Source: Streptomyces olivochromogenes
GTDB taxonomy: Bacteria > Actinomycetota > Actinomycetes > Streptomycetales > Streptomycetaceae
DNA length: 32,976 nucleotides
Assembly: GCF_021538895.1 (NCBI RefSeq)
Contig: NZ_JADDRL010000103.1
Coordinates: 1-32,976, forward strand
Direction: 5' to 3'
Part shown: positions 24,301 to 30,333 of the stretch, one piece after another
How positions within the stretch are numbered: the stretch's first letter is position 1
Layout of the letters: each line of letters starts with the position of its first letter
Translations under genes and position numbers: made by a program
Notes under the pieces: generated by a model
Seen by the model: the letters and a program-made list of their open reading frames with translations, nothing else
Told to the model about the DNA's origin: nothing
Databases searched by the model: none

Positions 24301-24571
24301 CGTCTGCGGCCTGCCACCACGGCGAGTCCCGGTCCTCTCCCCATCGGGCCGCGGCTGCAAGGACCGTGAGGCGCGCCAGCACGGACGCGCGTTCCATGTC
24401 GTGATTCAGGTCGGCCATGACCAGTCGTTGGGCGGCCACTACATCGTCCTCGGCAAGCTCGGTCCAGTCTCGGCCCACCACGTGCGAAACCGCGAAGCGG
24501 TACGTGACGATCCGTCCGGTCACCCGGCCGGCCAGTTCGAAGAGCTCGGCTGTGGGCGACTTCGGCTCCAT
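21344..24571 (-). CDS. CHAT-domain (caspase-like) protease with helical repeat region
   Basis: From ATG 24571 (AAAGG six bases upstream) the protein has 1,075 residues. Residues 1 to about 800 are almost entirely helical and resemble a TPR-like superhelix, for example HRSFDLL-type pairs around LIKREEQELADTLQGAAAL and ALAYLDKALTTARGHIRGL. The C-terminal quarter is a CHAT domain: LCVWPHGPLHYVPFHLL, then LHIAAHGSHD with catalytic His (about H941), then VDLVTLSACESAMG with catalytic Cys (about C987), then AFLLAGASTVIGALWPV. CHAT proteins are caspase-related peptidases; several act in bacterial immunity after activation by a partner. The reading frame stays open for another 179 codons upstream, so a longer form is possible. 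It is the last gene of an operon with two membrane proteins. Confidence 0.88.
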   Translation of the reverse strand: MEPKSPTAELFELAGRVTGRIVTYRFAVSHVVGRDWTELAEDDVVAAQRLVMADLNHDMERASVLARLTVLAAAARWGEDRDSPWWQAADVYVEATRQRLSYVADGDRLHEAVEVVSRQIAILDERLHDLRRRRFRPRVRAALIKREEQELADTLQGAAALVLGPYLANYDKQAVWETLNNWVDVVGPGRRLVRPTPDSDEPYHFLQGDLQVREDAEKIPMPSPVRAADAALAYLDKALTTARGHIRGLCLFKKVLALDFLWAVGGYGEDFEFEDLMLDTAREALDHLDGEKAPEDRMILIELLVRYGVIPKPRHLSDLLASPVNELRATHGPGDALRTLIMLGEFVSAPDILSELKASAEEILDDVADRRLILGYYDMIVHRFPENTFPCPGKHYKGDRVAVENSLPQLPAIHQRSPSAAAATLLHVISHVRDADIPVAMALLDKVSELDPVFAGAHKWLMLHISVSAGRRYAGLLAESGRLREALLAYDDIAEDLGRLVEHLRLPATLMQAFAHEVFRRCGPGEQSEESDLLASLLLAALNPVMRSLTPSRTPEHEDFVHGFGVLVDQRLRVSDSFLTFIHHCMFKGVDVGILLDNARRRNIGLLSSQLLQEIRAREAALGPYVPPRIDEIEESVEWVPSGTSALYYVTLGESAPDSREDGSMASLRKAFDRSVTSDLLTDLLTSDHPGLSTRHPITELDRIRDLLPKDTVLVSLFLGELSGTATQEVPVNNSCLTMFTMTADGWQTYLLRMNGMAGVVGIGSGDQLLRFHPLAVDVAELRLRLTADAHSRSVGPHAKGLLERHYGRFGGPPAEALARWRAEGRTHLCVWPHGPLHYVPFHLLHHDGRPLADDWTVTTIPTPAVLASAPSALAERRIVFAGTRTSHPGFGLTVQAAVSEHVQNLAARVRPSRLLVDAEVTPSSLLAAAEHATHLHIAAHGSHDAEAAWFQCLYLNPDPDNDGRLFAFQVAQADLSAVDLVTLSACESAMGRYDLNDNLRGLPAAFLLAGASTVIGALWPVTADAASTFFERLYMCLSAGDGKRAAFRTAQLLTRQRCPAYRDWGAFTYIGSWD

Positions 24572-25108
24572 CGCGCACCTTTCGGGATCCTGTCCCCGGA
24601 GCATGCCCTGGCGCCCAGACCGACATGCCCGCCTGTCCCGCTCCCCGCCGGGCTGGTTCCCGATGCCACGCTGCGCGGCACGGTCGGGGCTCCCGGCCGC
24701 ACCGACCGCGCGCACATCGGCCGGGAGGCGGGCCGCGTCTAAGGGCATGACCAGGAGCACGCCCACGTCGGCGAGCGGCGCCACCTTCACCGGGTGGCCA
24801 GGGCAGACGAGCGCGCCGACCCGGTCGAGCGGGACCGGTGACCGTACGGCGGCGACGCGGACCGGCAGCTCGGCGGCGAACCAGAGGAGCCGCAGTGCCC
24901 GGGCCCGGGCGGCCTCGTCACTGTCGGGGCTGATGACCAGTTCGACAAGGGCGGGGTCGGCCATGGTGGTGCGGGTGGGGCCGTACGGCGGGCCGGGGCG
25001 TTCCAGCCAGACCGTGCCTTGCAGAGGTATTGACGGGTTCAATGAGGCGGGCTCGCTGCAGGCGGACGTCGCCCAGGCCGTCGACTCCGGCTCGACTCTC
25101 CTTGCCAC
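24572..25108 (-). CDS. In-frame upstream extension of the CHAT gene, or separate small N-terminal domain
   Basis: The CHAT frame is open back to GTG 25108, which has GGGAG eight bases upstream; ATG 24964 is another candidate. From 24964 to about 24680 the codons are strongly GC3-biased and encode a compact domain (ADPALVELVISPDSDEAARA, LRLLWFAAELPVRVAAVRS, DVGVLLVMPLDAARL). The last 35 codons before ATG 24571 are basic and low-complexity. Either this is a true N-terminal domain of a protein of up to 1,254 residues, or a small effector-associated protein whose stop was lost by an indel, leaving it fused in frame. I could not decide. The family is not recognised. Confidence 0.45.
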
Positions 25109-25168
25109 GCCGCCGGCTCCCAGCGGAAACGACGTTGTGGGGGGAGGAGCCGCTCATCTCCGGCCCGG

Positions 25169-26566
25169 TCACTCTTGCTGGTGTTCCGGGCCCCCGAAGT
25201 CCGGACTGGTGTAGTCGGGGCTGGTGAAGCTCGGGCGCGATCCCCAGGCCGAGCCGTCGTCGGGGTTGCTGAAGCCCGGGCGGTCGAAGCCGAGACGAGG
25301 CATGCGGCCGGTCGGCGCCGAAGGTGCCGTACGGTGCAGGTCGGCCGCCGTGCCGGGGGTATCGAGGGCATACTGCAGGAAGGGGAAGATGCCGCGCTCC
25401 AGCAGGGCCTCACGCCAGGTCGCCCTGGCCCGCTCCATCTCGCCGCTCAGTTCGCCATATGGCCCCGAATGGAGCGAGGGAGCGTTGCGCAGGGCGGTGA
25501 GAAGGAGTCCTACCGCAGCAGCGAGGACCGCGGCCGCGGTCGCGGCGCCGAACACCCAACCAGTTGTGATCATGGTTCGGGCCAACGCTGACTGGGGTTG
25601 GGCTACCGTCAGGAGATACCCAACGAGGAGCAGCATTGCGGCGGCTGTGCCGGCGCAGACAGGGGCCAGCACCGCGACGACAGCAACAGCGCCCACACGC
25701 TCAGTCTCGGTCTCGGCGGCCTCACCAAGCGTGGCGGCGAGCCCCATCCGGTCCGCGTCCGGCTCCGTAGCGCCTGACGCGGCTACGGAGGACGGGGTGG
25801 ACAATGCCCGGTCGCGCAGTTCCTCGCGGACCTTCACGTAGTGCTGGTACTCGGGCGCCGCGGCCGCCGTGATGAGTGCGGTGGCGTTGAGCGCCATGGT
25901 GCGCAGCTGTTGGAGGGTGAGCCGCTGTCCCACAGCGGCCAGTTCCGGTCGGTTTGGTGCGGAGCGCAGCGCCTCGTCGAGGATCCGTTCGTATTCCGGG
26001 CGGTCTTCGCTCAACAAATGCTGCGGAACCGCCCCCTGCCACCGCGAGCCGTATTCCTGGCGGTCCTCGCCGGGCAGGCGTTGCGGCACGGCGCCGCCTT
26101 CGTACCCGGGATGTCCCTTCTGCTGGGGCCGTGGCCGTGCGCTTGGTGTGTGCGGCGGCGGGGTGGGGCTGCTCGTCCGTGCTGTCGCTTTCCGTCCTTC
26201 ATTCCGCGCAGATGCGCCGGACGCCTTCGCTGGGTGCCTCCAGATGCGCAGGGCTGACGTGAGCAGACGGCGACCAAGGGGAGGCCGGTGCGGGGTTGAG
26301 ACGTCACTTGGCCGTGCTTCAGCGCGGTCCATGTCGGCTGGCGGTGCTTCAGGCGGTTCAGAAGCTTCAGGCGGTTCAGAGGCTTCAGGCGCTTCGGGGG
26401 CTTCGGGGGCTTCGGGGGCGCTAGCAGGCGAAGGAACGGGCGGAACGACGGTCTGCACCCGAGTGGCAGCGGGCCTGGACGGCACAGCGGCCGGCCGAAA
26501 GCCTGGGGACCGTCGTGAGAAGACGGCCAGGACGCGGCCGGTGAAGGACTCAGCAGCCAGGGTCAT
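25169..26566 (-). CDS. Two-helix membrane protein of the CHAT operon
   Basis: The 465-residue protein starts at ATG 26566, overlapping the stop of the preceding membrane gene by four bases (ATGA), so they are translationally coupled. Residues 1 to about 200 are disordered and cytoplasmic in style: a Glu-Ala-Pro repeat at about 50-76 and two 20-residue repeats at 158-197 (GAVPQ...EDRxEY). A conserved helical stretch follows at about 205-250 (RLTLQQLRTMALNATALIT). Two membrane helices lie at about 294-320 and 332-358. The tail is rich in Ser, Pro, Asp and aromatic residues (SFTSPDYTSPDFGGPE). Function unknown; position suggests it acts with the CHAT protease, perhaps as membrane receptor or substrate (inference). 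Confidence 0.75.
   Translation of the reverse strand: MTLAAESFTGRVLAVFSRRSPGFRPAAVPSRPAATRVQTVVPPVPSPASAPEAPEAPEAPEASEPPEASEPPEAPPADMDRAEARPSDVSTPHRPPLGRRLLTSALRIWRHPAKASGASARNEGRKATARTSSPTPPPHTPSARPRPQQKGHPGYEGGAVPQRLPGEDRQEYGSRWQGAVPQHLLSEDRPEYERILDEALRSAPNRPELAAVGQRLTLQQLRTMALNATALITAAAAPEYQHYVKVREELRDRALSTPSSVAASGATEPDADRMGLAATLGEAAETETERVGAVAVVAVLAPVCAGTAAAMLLLVGYLLTVAQPQSALARTMITTGWVFGAATAAAVLAAAVGLLLTALRNAPSLHSGPYGELSGEMERARATWREALLERGIFPFLQYALDTPGTAADLHRTAPSAPTGRMPRLGFDRPGFSNPDDGSAWGSRPSFTSPDYTSPDFGGPEHQQE
25976..26095 (-). repeat. Two 60-bp tandem repeats inside the membrane-protein gene
   Basis: Two adjacent 60-bp units (26036-26095 and 25976-26035) encode 20-residue repeats sharing the pattern GAVPQ, then L, EDR and EY. 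They look like a duplicated short linear binding motif in the disordered N-terminal region. Confidence 0.7.
26346..26417 (-). repeat. Eight 9-bp repeats coding for a Glu-Ala/Pro-Pro tract
   Basis: Eight consecutive 9-bp units of the types GCTTCGGGG, GCTTCAGGC and GGTTCAGAG encode the repeated EAP/EPP tract of the membrane protein. Simple repeats of this kind change copy number easily. Confidence 0.75.
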
Positions 26567-27117
26567 ACCTGCCCCCCGGCGTCCGCTGGTCCCTGTGGCG
26601 CGGTGATGCCGGTACCTGGCTGCGGAATGTGTGTGGTGCTACCGCCAGGTGGCGTCGGGCCAGGAACACCATTGGTCGGCCCATGACCGTTTGGATATTG
26701 CTGAACGGTTTGCTGTTGTGCCTCCTCAACCACACCGCCCAAGGCAGCCCGGCCGGCGCTCTTGACCGCTAGGGGCACCAGCGAGGCAAGTTGCTGCACG
26801 ACTGACAGCGCCCCTAGGCCGACCATGTAGGCCACGAGCGGGTTCACACTGTGCGGGTACGTCGCGGCGAGTGCGCCTGTCGGCGCCCCGCTTACGAACA
26901 ACCGCAGCACTGCGGCAACGCAGTAACCTTGCCAGCCGGGCGCGGGTAACTGCTCCTCTCCCGGCCGCACATCGGGCTGGCGCCGCGGAGGTTCGATCGT
27001 GTCCGGCTGCACGTTCCATGGCATCTTGCGGTGCCACTTGATGGACTTGATGACGTCAACGGCCTCCATGGTGGCGCCACCAGCCACCCCCACCCACGCG
27101 GCCATCAACCAGTCCAT
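26563..27117 (-). CDS. Multi-pass membrane protein, first gene of the CHAT operon
   Basis: The 184-residue protein starts MDWLMAAWVGVAGGATMEAV. Hydrophobic segments lie at about 3-20, 66-86 and 93-118, so two or three membrane helices are likely. A charged loop (HRKMPWNVQPDTIEPPRR) separates the first from the rest, and the last 60 residues are a Gly/Pro-rich tail (GPTPPGG). Its stop overlaps the start of the next membrane gene (ATGA). No strong ribosome site is visible before the ATG. The family is not known to me beyond being a conserved actinobacterial membrane protein. Upstream (27118-27230) must lie the operon promoter. Confidence 0.75.
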   Translation of the reverse strand: MDWLMAAWVGVAGGATMEAVDVIKSIKWHRKMPWNVQPDTIEPPRRQPDVRPGEEQLPAPGWQGYCVAAVLRLFVSGAPTGALAATYPHSVNPLVAYMVGLGALSVVQQLASLVPLAVKSAGRAALGGVVEEAQQQTVQQYPNGHGPTNGVPGPTPPGGSTTHIPQPGTGITAPQGPADAGGQV

Positions 27118-27231
27118 GAGCCGAGATTAGAAGGCGGCACAGCGTCAGGGAACGGCATCGCGGTTTTCGTACCAAGCGCAAGAGGCAGGCTCGGCGGATT
27201 CCCGTTGAGCCCGCTATGTGCTTGTCCGGAC

Positions 27232-27393
27232 GTCTACGAGTCCACGAGGTATGTCTTCTCCCCCGCCATCAGCGGCGCATCGGCGGGCCCTTTGATGTAG
27301 GGGCCGCGCCAGATCACCCGGTGTTCCTGACGGCTGGGGTACCACTGCCGGACCTTGTGCATCCGCACCGGCCACCGGTGGTGGTAGACCCGC
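27232..27393 (-). repeat. Copy A of a duplicated 162-bp coding module
   Basis: This segment matches 30172-30333 in the same orientation with about 12 mismatches by my count. The match begins at the stop codon of both genes and covers their last 50 or so codons. Most differences are silent. Confidence 0.9.
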
Positions 27394-27419
27394 GCCTTCC
27401 TCTCGGCGGTTGGATCCAT
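27234..27419 (-). CDS. Small protein duplicating the C-terminus of the gene at 30174-31427
   Basis: The 61-residue frame from ATG 27419 is basic and aromatic (RVYHHRWPVRMHKVRQWYP) and ends GEKTYLVDS. Its last 51 residues differ from the C-terminus of the 417-residue protein encoded about 2.9 kb away at only two positions, while about ten further base changes are silent. That pattern indicates selection on the protein in at least one copy after duplication, and argues that the module is a functional domain. No ribosome site is visible before the ATG, so translation is uncertain and a remnant cannot be excluded. Function unknown. Confidence 0.5.
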   Translation of the reverse strand: MDPTAERKARVYHHRWPVRMHKVRQWYPSRQEHRVIWRGPYIKGPADAPLMAGEKTYLVDS

Positions 27420-27480
27420 GGCACGCGGGGAGGGGCCCTGCCGGGCTGACTCCGATGGTCAAGCAGAGAGGTTTTCGAAG

Positions 27481-27618
27481 ATGATTTCACTGCTGGCGGT
27501 GATCGTCGGCGCGGTGATCGCGCTTGCCGTGACGCTCCTCGCGGAGATCATCCGGACACACGGCTCGGTGGTTAGCCACGTTTCAGGTGACGCAGAAGCC
27601 GTGCCCGTTCGGCTGTGA
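27481..27618 (+). CDS. Possible 45-residue single-pass membrane peptide
   Basis: ATG 27481 follows AGAGAGG at about nine bases and encodes ISLLAVIVGAVIALAVTLLA, a clear membrane helix, then a short polar tail ending EAVPVRL. It runs into the 3' end of the minus-strand gene at 27572 by 47 bases. Too short for homology to be judged by eye. The hydrophobic profile and ribosome site are the only support. Confidence 0.4.
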   Translation: MISLLAVIVGAVIALAVTLLAEIIRTHGSVVSHVSGDAEAVPVRL

Positions 27619-28147
27619 TAGGCGGCTTGGGAGCTGGCTCCTGTTCGGGGGAAGGTTGAGGCTTCCCTGGCGTCTCACCGGCATTGATGCGCAGCGCCTC
27701 TTCGATCCTCTCACTGGTGCGGAGAACCTCGGACGCCGCCTGTTCCTGGGGCCAGATGGTGATGAGATAGTCCTCGACCGGTTCTTGGCTGACACCGTCC
27801 GGGTTGACTGAACGGCCCCGAGCGTGGACACGCATCCGGTACCAGCCTGGCCCGCAGGGATTGAGCACCGGAAGATCATCGGGTGTGATCTCGTAGCCGG
27901 AGTGGATGCGCAGATCTCCAAGGACGGACTGCACACTGATCTCGACGATCTCGTCCCAGGAGGACGTATCCACAGGCGGTGCGGCGTCAAGGACATCGGC
28001 GCGCACGCGGACGTTTCCGGTGTTGATGCCGGTGAGGATCCATGCTCCGTACTGCATAGGAGCGGCGAGACCGTTCGACCAGCGCGCTGTTTCCACTGGC
28101 TCCTCGGCCTCGTCCGAGACGGCGAACATTCCTTCGTTGACGAACAT
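27572..28147 (-). CDS. Conserved hypothetical protein
   Basis: The frame encodes about 191 residues from ATG 28147 (FVNEGMFAVSDEAEEPVE) or 197 from GTG 28165; neither has a clear ribosome site. It has no signal peptide or membrane helix. The first two thirds alternate hydrophobic and polar residues (AAPMQYGAWILTGINTGNVR, GWYRMRVHARGRSV), suggesting a beta-rich domain. The last 60 residues are a helix followed by a Pro/Glu-rich linker and a basic end (RARLLRHLKRG). Family not recognised. It follows the DNase gene on the same strand, separated by a terminator-like hairpin, so it is probably transcribed separately. Confidence 0.6.
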   Translation of the reverse strand: MFVNEGMFAVSDEAEEPVETARWSNGLAAPMQYGAWILTGINTGNVRVRADVLDAAPPVDTSSWDEIVEISVQSVLGDLRIHSGYEITPDDLPVLNPCGPGWYRMRVHARGRSVNPDGVSQEPVEDYLITIWPQEQAASEVLRTSERIEEALRINAGETPGKPQPSPEQEPAPKPPITAERARLLRHLKRG

Positions 28148-28204
28148 GACAGACGATGTGGTCACGTCTGCGAGGCTACCGGGGGGAAGGGAAAAGATGC
28201 AGGC

Positions 28205-28223
28205 GCTGCGGAGAACCCGCAGC
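28205..28223 (-). terminator. Terminator of the secreted DNase gene
   Basis: A 7-bp perfect stem (GCTGCGG with CCGCAGC) and 5-base loop lies about 19 bases after the DNase stop on the minus strand. It is followed in that direction by a short T-rich run (CTTTTCCC). Confidence 0.5.
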
Positions 28224-28241
28224 ACCCGCATCCTGAGGTGG

Positions 28242-29489
28242 TCAGTTGCCGATCAGGACCCGGAAGGGGTCTCCGTCAAGCATCCGTTCGGCCTTGTAGA
28301 AGCCGCTGTTCTTCCCGCCCTGGTAGTCCTGGTCTGCCTCGCTGATCATGCAGGCACTCGCGCCCTTGGGCCCCGTACGCGAGGGCACTCCTCGGATGGA
28401 GCATCCCGGGAAGCTGCGACGCTCGCCACCGGCGGACAGGCCCTGCTTCGACGTGGCCACGGGATATTCGTCGCAGGTCTTCCCGTGGGGCCGTGTCTCA
28501 CGGGGCGGGCATGCCCGGTCCCGGTTCCGGGCAATCGTTGTCGCGTTGGTCGTCCGGGTCAGGGGGCGCTTGAAGGTAGCCCCCGGCAGGCCCGAGTTCT
28601 GGGCGCGAGTGATGTGGGATGCGAGTTCTGGTGCCCTGCTCTTGCTGTAGATGAGCGCAGAGGCGTACCACGGCACGACGCAGCCGACCCGAGACCGGCC
28701 CGCGGTGGCGTTGTCGCATCGGAACTCGTTGAGTTTGTATGTGGTTGTTGCCGGGGTGTAGGGCGCGTTCGTAAAGGTCAGCGTCCATGTGGTGGCGCAG
28801 TGGCCGATCGCGCCCTGGCGGGTGGCCGTGGTGTCGAAGAACGACTCGCCCAGCTTCCATGAATTCAGCGGGGCCAGCTTCTTCGAGGGGAACGTTGACT
28901 CGGTGACCTTGCACGCGCCGCTCTTGGTGGCCTTACCACTGATGGACGCCTTCATGGCGTCGCCCCAGCCGCTGTAGGCAGACACTTCGATCTGATAGGC
29001 CCACGTGGGCAGCCCGGAGTCGCCGTAGCTGTAGTTGATGACGTTCATCTCGGCCTTGCCGGTCGTCTGCCGCTGGCCATTCACGGTGCGGTACGTCTCG
29101 TAGCTCAGGCCGGCGACCCAGCAAACGGCTTCCCGGGTCCCAAGGATCCGACCGCGGGCGTCCTCACACCACTGCGGGGGGTTCACGCCCGCCTGAGGGG
29201 TGGGACTCCCGTGAAGAAGCGTCGACTGCCTACTGGCCGGGATCGGCCGCAGGCATGCCCCCGCCCCGTCAGCGTTTGGGGTCGAGCAGTTCTCGGCCGC
29301 AGCTTGGATGTCGCGGTTCTCAGCGGGCTTGGCCGCCGGCTCGGAACCCAGGCCAGTCACGGCCACAGGCCGAGGCTTGGCGGCATGCAGTGCGGTTGCC
29401 GGATCAGCAGCGGCCGGACCTGCCGGGAGCATTGCGCCGAGTACCCCAGCCGCTGCGACAGCGGATAACAGCAATCTCTTCAAGTGCAA
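28242..29489 (-). CDS. Secreted NucA/NucB-type deoxyribonuclease
   Basis: The best start is TTG 29489, with AGGGGG five bases upstream, giving 415 residues. The N-terminus LHLKRLLLSAVAAAGVLGAM is a signal peptide with probable cleavage after PAAA. A central region of about 200 residues with several cysteines (for example QWCEDARGR, CVVPWYASA) is not recognised. The C-terminal 100 residues match the NucA/NucB DNase family: HGKTCDEYPVATSKQG (CDEYP at about 339-343), then a segment with conserved Arg and Cys, and finally LDGDPFRVLI (from about 404). In that family the Asp-Glu of CDEYP is at the active centre. The enzyme would degrade DNA outside the cell, for nutrition, development or attack on competitors. 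Confidence 0.8.
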   Translation of the reverse strand: MHLKRLLLSAVAAAGVLGAMLPAGPAAADPATALHAAKPRPVAVTGLGSEPAAKPAENRDIQAAAENCSTPNADGAGACLRPIPASRQSTLLHGSPTPQAGVNPPQWCEDARGRILGTREAVCWVAGLSYETYRTVNGQRQTTGKAEMNVINYSYGDSGLPTWAYQIEVSAYSGWGDAMKASISGKATKSGACKVTESTFPSKKLAPLNSWKLGESFFDTTATRQGAIGHCATTWTLTFTNAPYTPATTTYKLNEFRCDNATAGRSRVGCVVPWYASALIYSKSRAPELASHITRAQNSGLPGATFKRPLTRTTNATTIARNRDRACPPRETRPHGKTCDEYPVATSKQGLSAGGERRSFPGCSIRGVPSRTGPKGASACMISEADQDYQGGKNSGFYKAERMLDGDPFRVLIGN

Positions 29490-29699
29490 AACTTCCCCCT
29501 GAAGTTGCCTCCTTGATGAGGCGCGCCTTTGAGCCACCCCACCATTGCTGCGATCCCATCACAGCCGCCACATCGATAACAGGGCTCTCTGAGACGCGCG
29601 TTGGCCGTTTGCAAGCCAGAATCCGCGCTGCTGCACTTCCACCGCGCGCCGACTTGACCGACACGACACCAACTCGCTATGTCTATGACCGGGGCCTCC

Positions 29700-30029
29700 C
29701 CCTGAGTGGTGGACACGCTGATACTGGATCTGCTTGATCCGGAGGAAGCGAGAAGACCGCCGATGGCGATGAAGGACTACCGGGACGAGTTCAAGGCCGA
29801 TGCCGTGGCCCTGTACGAGTCCGCGCCCGGGGCGACACACAAGAGCATCGCCGCTGACCCGGGCATCAACAGGGCCACCCTGCGTGAGTGGGTGCTGCGG
29901 GACCGCGAACACCGCGGTGTTGCCGCCGCTGCCCCGCCTGCGGGCGGGACGCCCGCGGCCCGCGCCGAGCAGTCGGCATCGTCCGCCGATCCGGACGAGC
30001 GGATCGCCGCGGGGAGGCAGAAGCCCTGA
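29700..30029 (+). mobile_element. Remnant of an IS3-family insertion sequence
   Basis: A left-end-like sequence (TGAGTGGTGGACACG at about 29703) precedes the orfA start by about 60 bases, as in IS3 elements. Only the first part of orfA remains. I found no orfB and no matching right-end repeat (GTGTCCACC...) before 30200. Confidence 0.65.
29763..30029 (+). pseudogene. Truncated IS3-family transposase OrfA
   Basis: The frame begins MAMKDYRDEFKADAVALYES and continues with a helix-turn-helix, HKSIAADPGINRATLREWVL, the DNA-binding part of IS3 OrfA. After DPDERIA, where intact OrfA proteins enter their leucine-zipper, the frame is disturbed and ends within six codons at TGA 30029. The -1 frameshift site and the DDE catalytic orfB are absent, so it cannot transpose by itself. 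It lies between the secreted DNase gene and the duplicated module. Confidence 0.75.
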
Positions 30030-30093
30030 TCGGAATCGCTGCCGGCCTTCTCCGGGCCGTCCCAGCTCCCGGCATGTGACCATTCGCTGGCCA

Positions 30094-30115
30094 GGCGGCG
30101 GGGGGACTCGCCGCC
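30094..30115. terminator. Weak hairpin after the 417-residue gene
   Basis: A 7-bp stem (GGCGGCG with CGCCGCC) closes an 8-base loop about 60 bases after the minus-strand gene stop. Short GC inverted repeats arise easily in this genome, so the call is weak. The rest of 30030-30171 shows no gene. Confidence 0.3.
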
Positions 30116-30171
30116 GCTCATGCCTACCCCAGCCGACGACCTGACGGGCGCAGCCGCCGCGGTCACACCCG

Positions 30172-30333
30172 GTCTACGAGTCCACCAGATACGCCTTCTC
30201 GCCCGTCATCAGCGGCGCATCGGCGGGCCCCTTGATGTAGGGGCCGCGCCAGATCACGCGGTGTTCTTGACGGCTGGGGTACCACTGCCTCACCTTGTGC
30301 ATCCGCACCGGCCACCGGTGGTGGTACACCCGC
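30172..30333 (-). repeat. Copy B of the duplicated 162-bp coding module
   Basis: Partner of 27232-27393. Here it forms the natural C-terminus of a 417-residue protein, so this is probably the parental copy. Confidence 0.9.

Noticed and set aside
26346..26417. Possible CRISPR-like repeat
   Set aside because: The 9-bp units have no spacers and encode an in-frame protein repeat.
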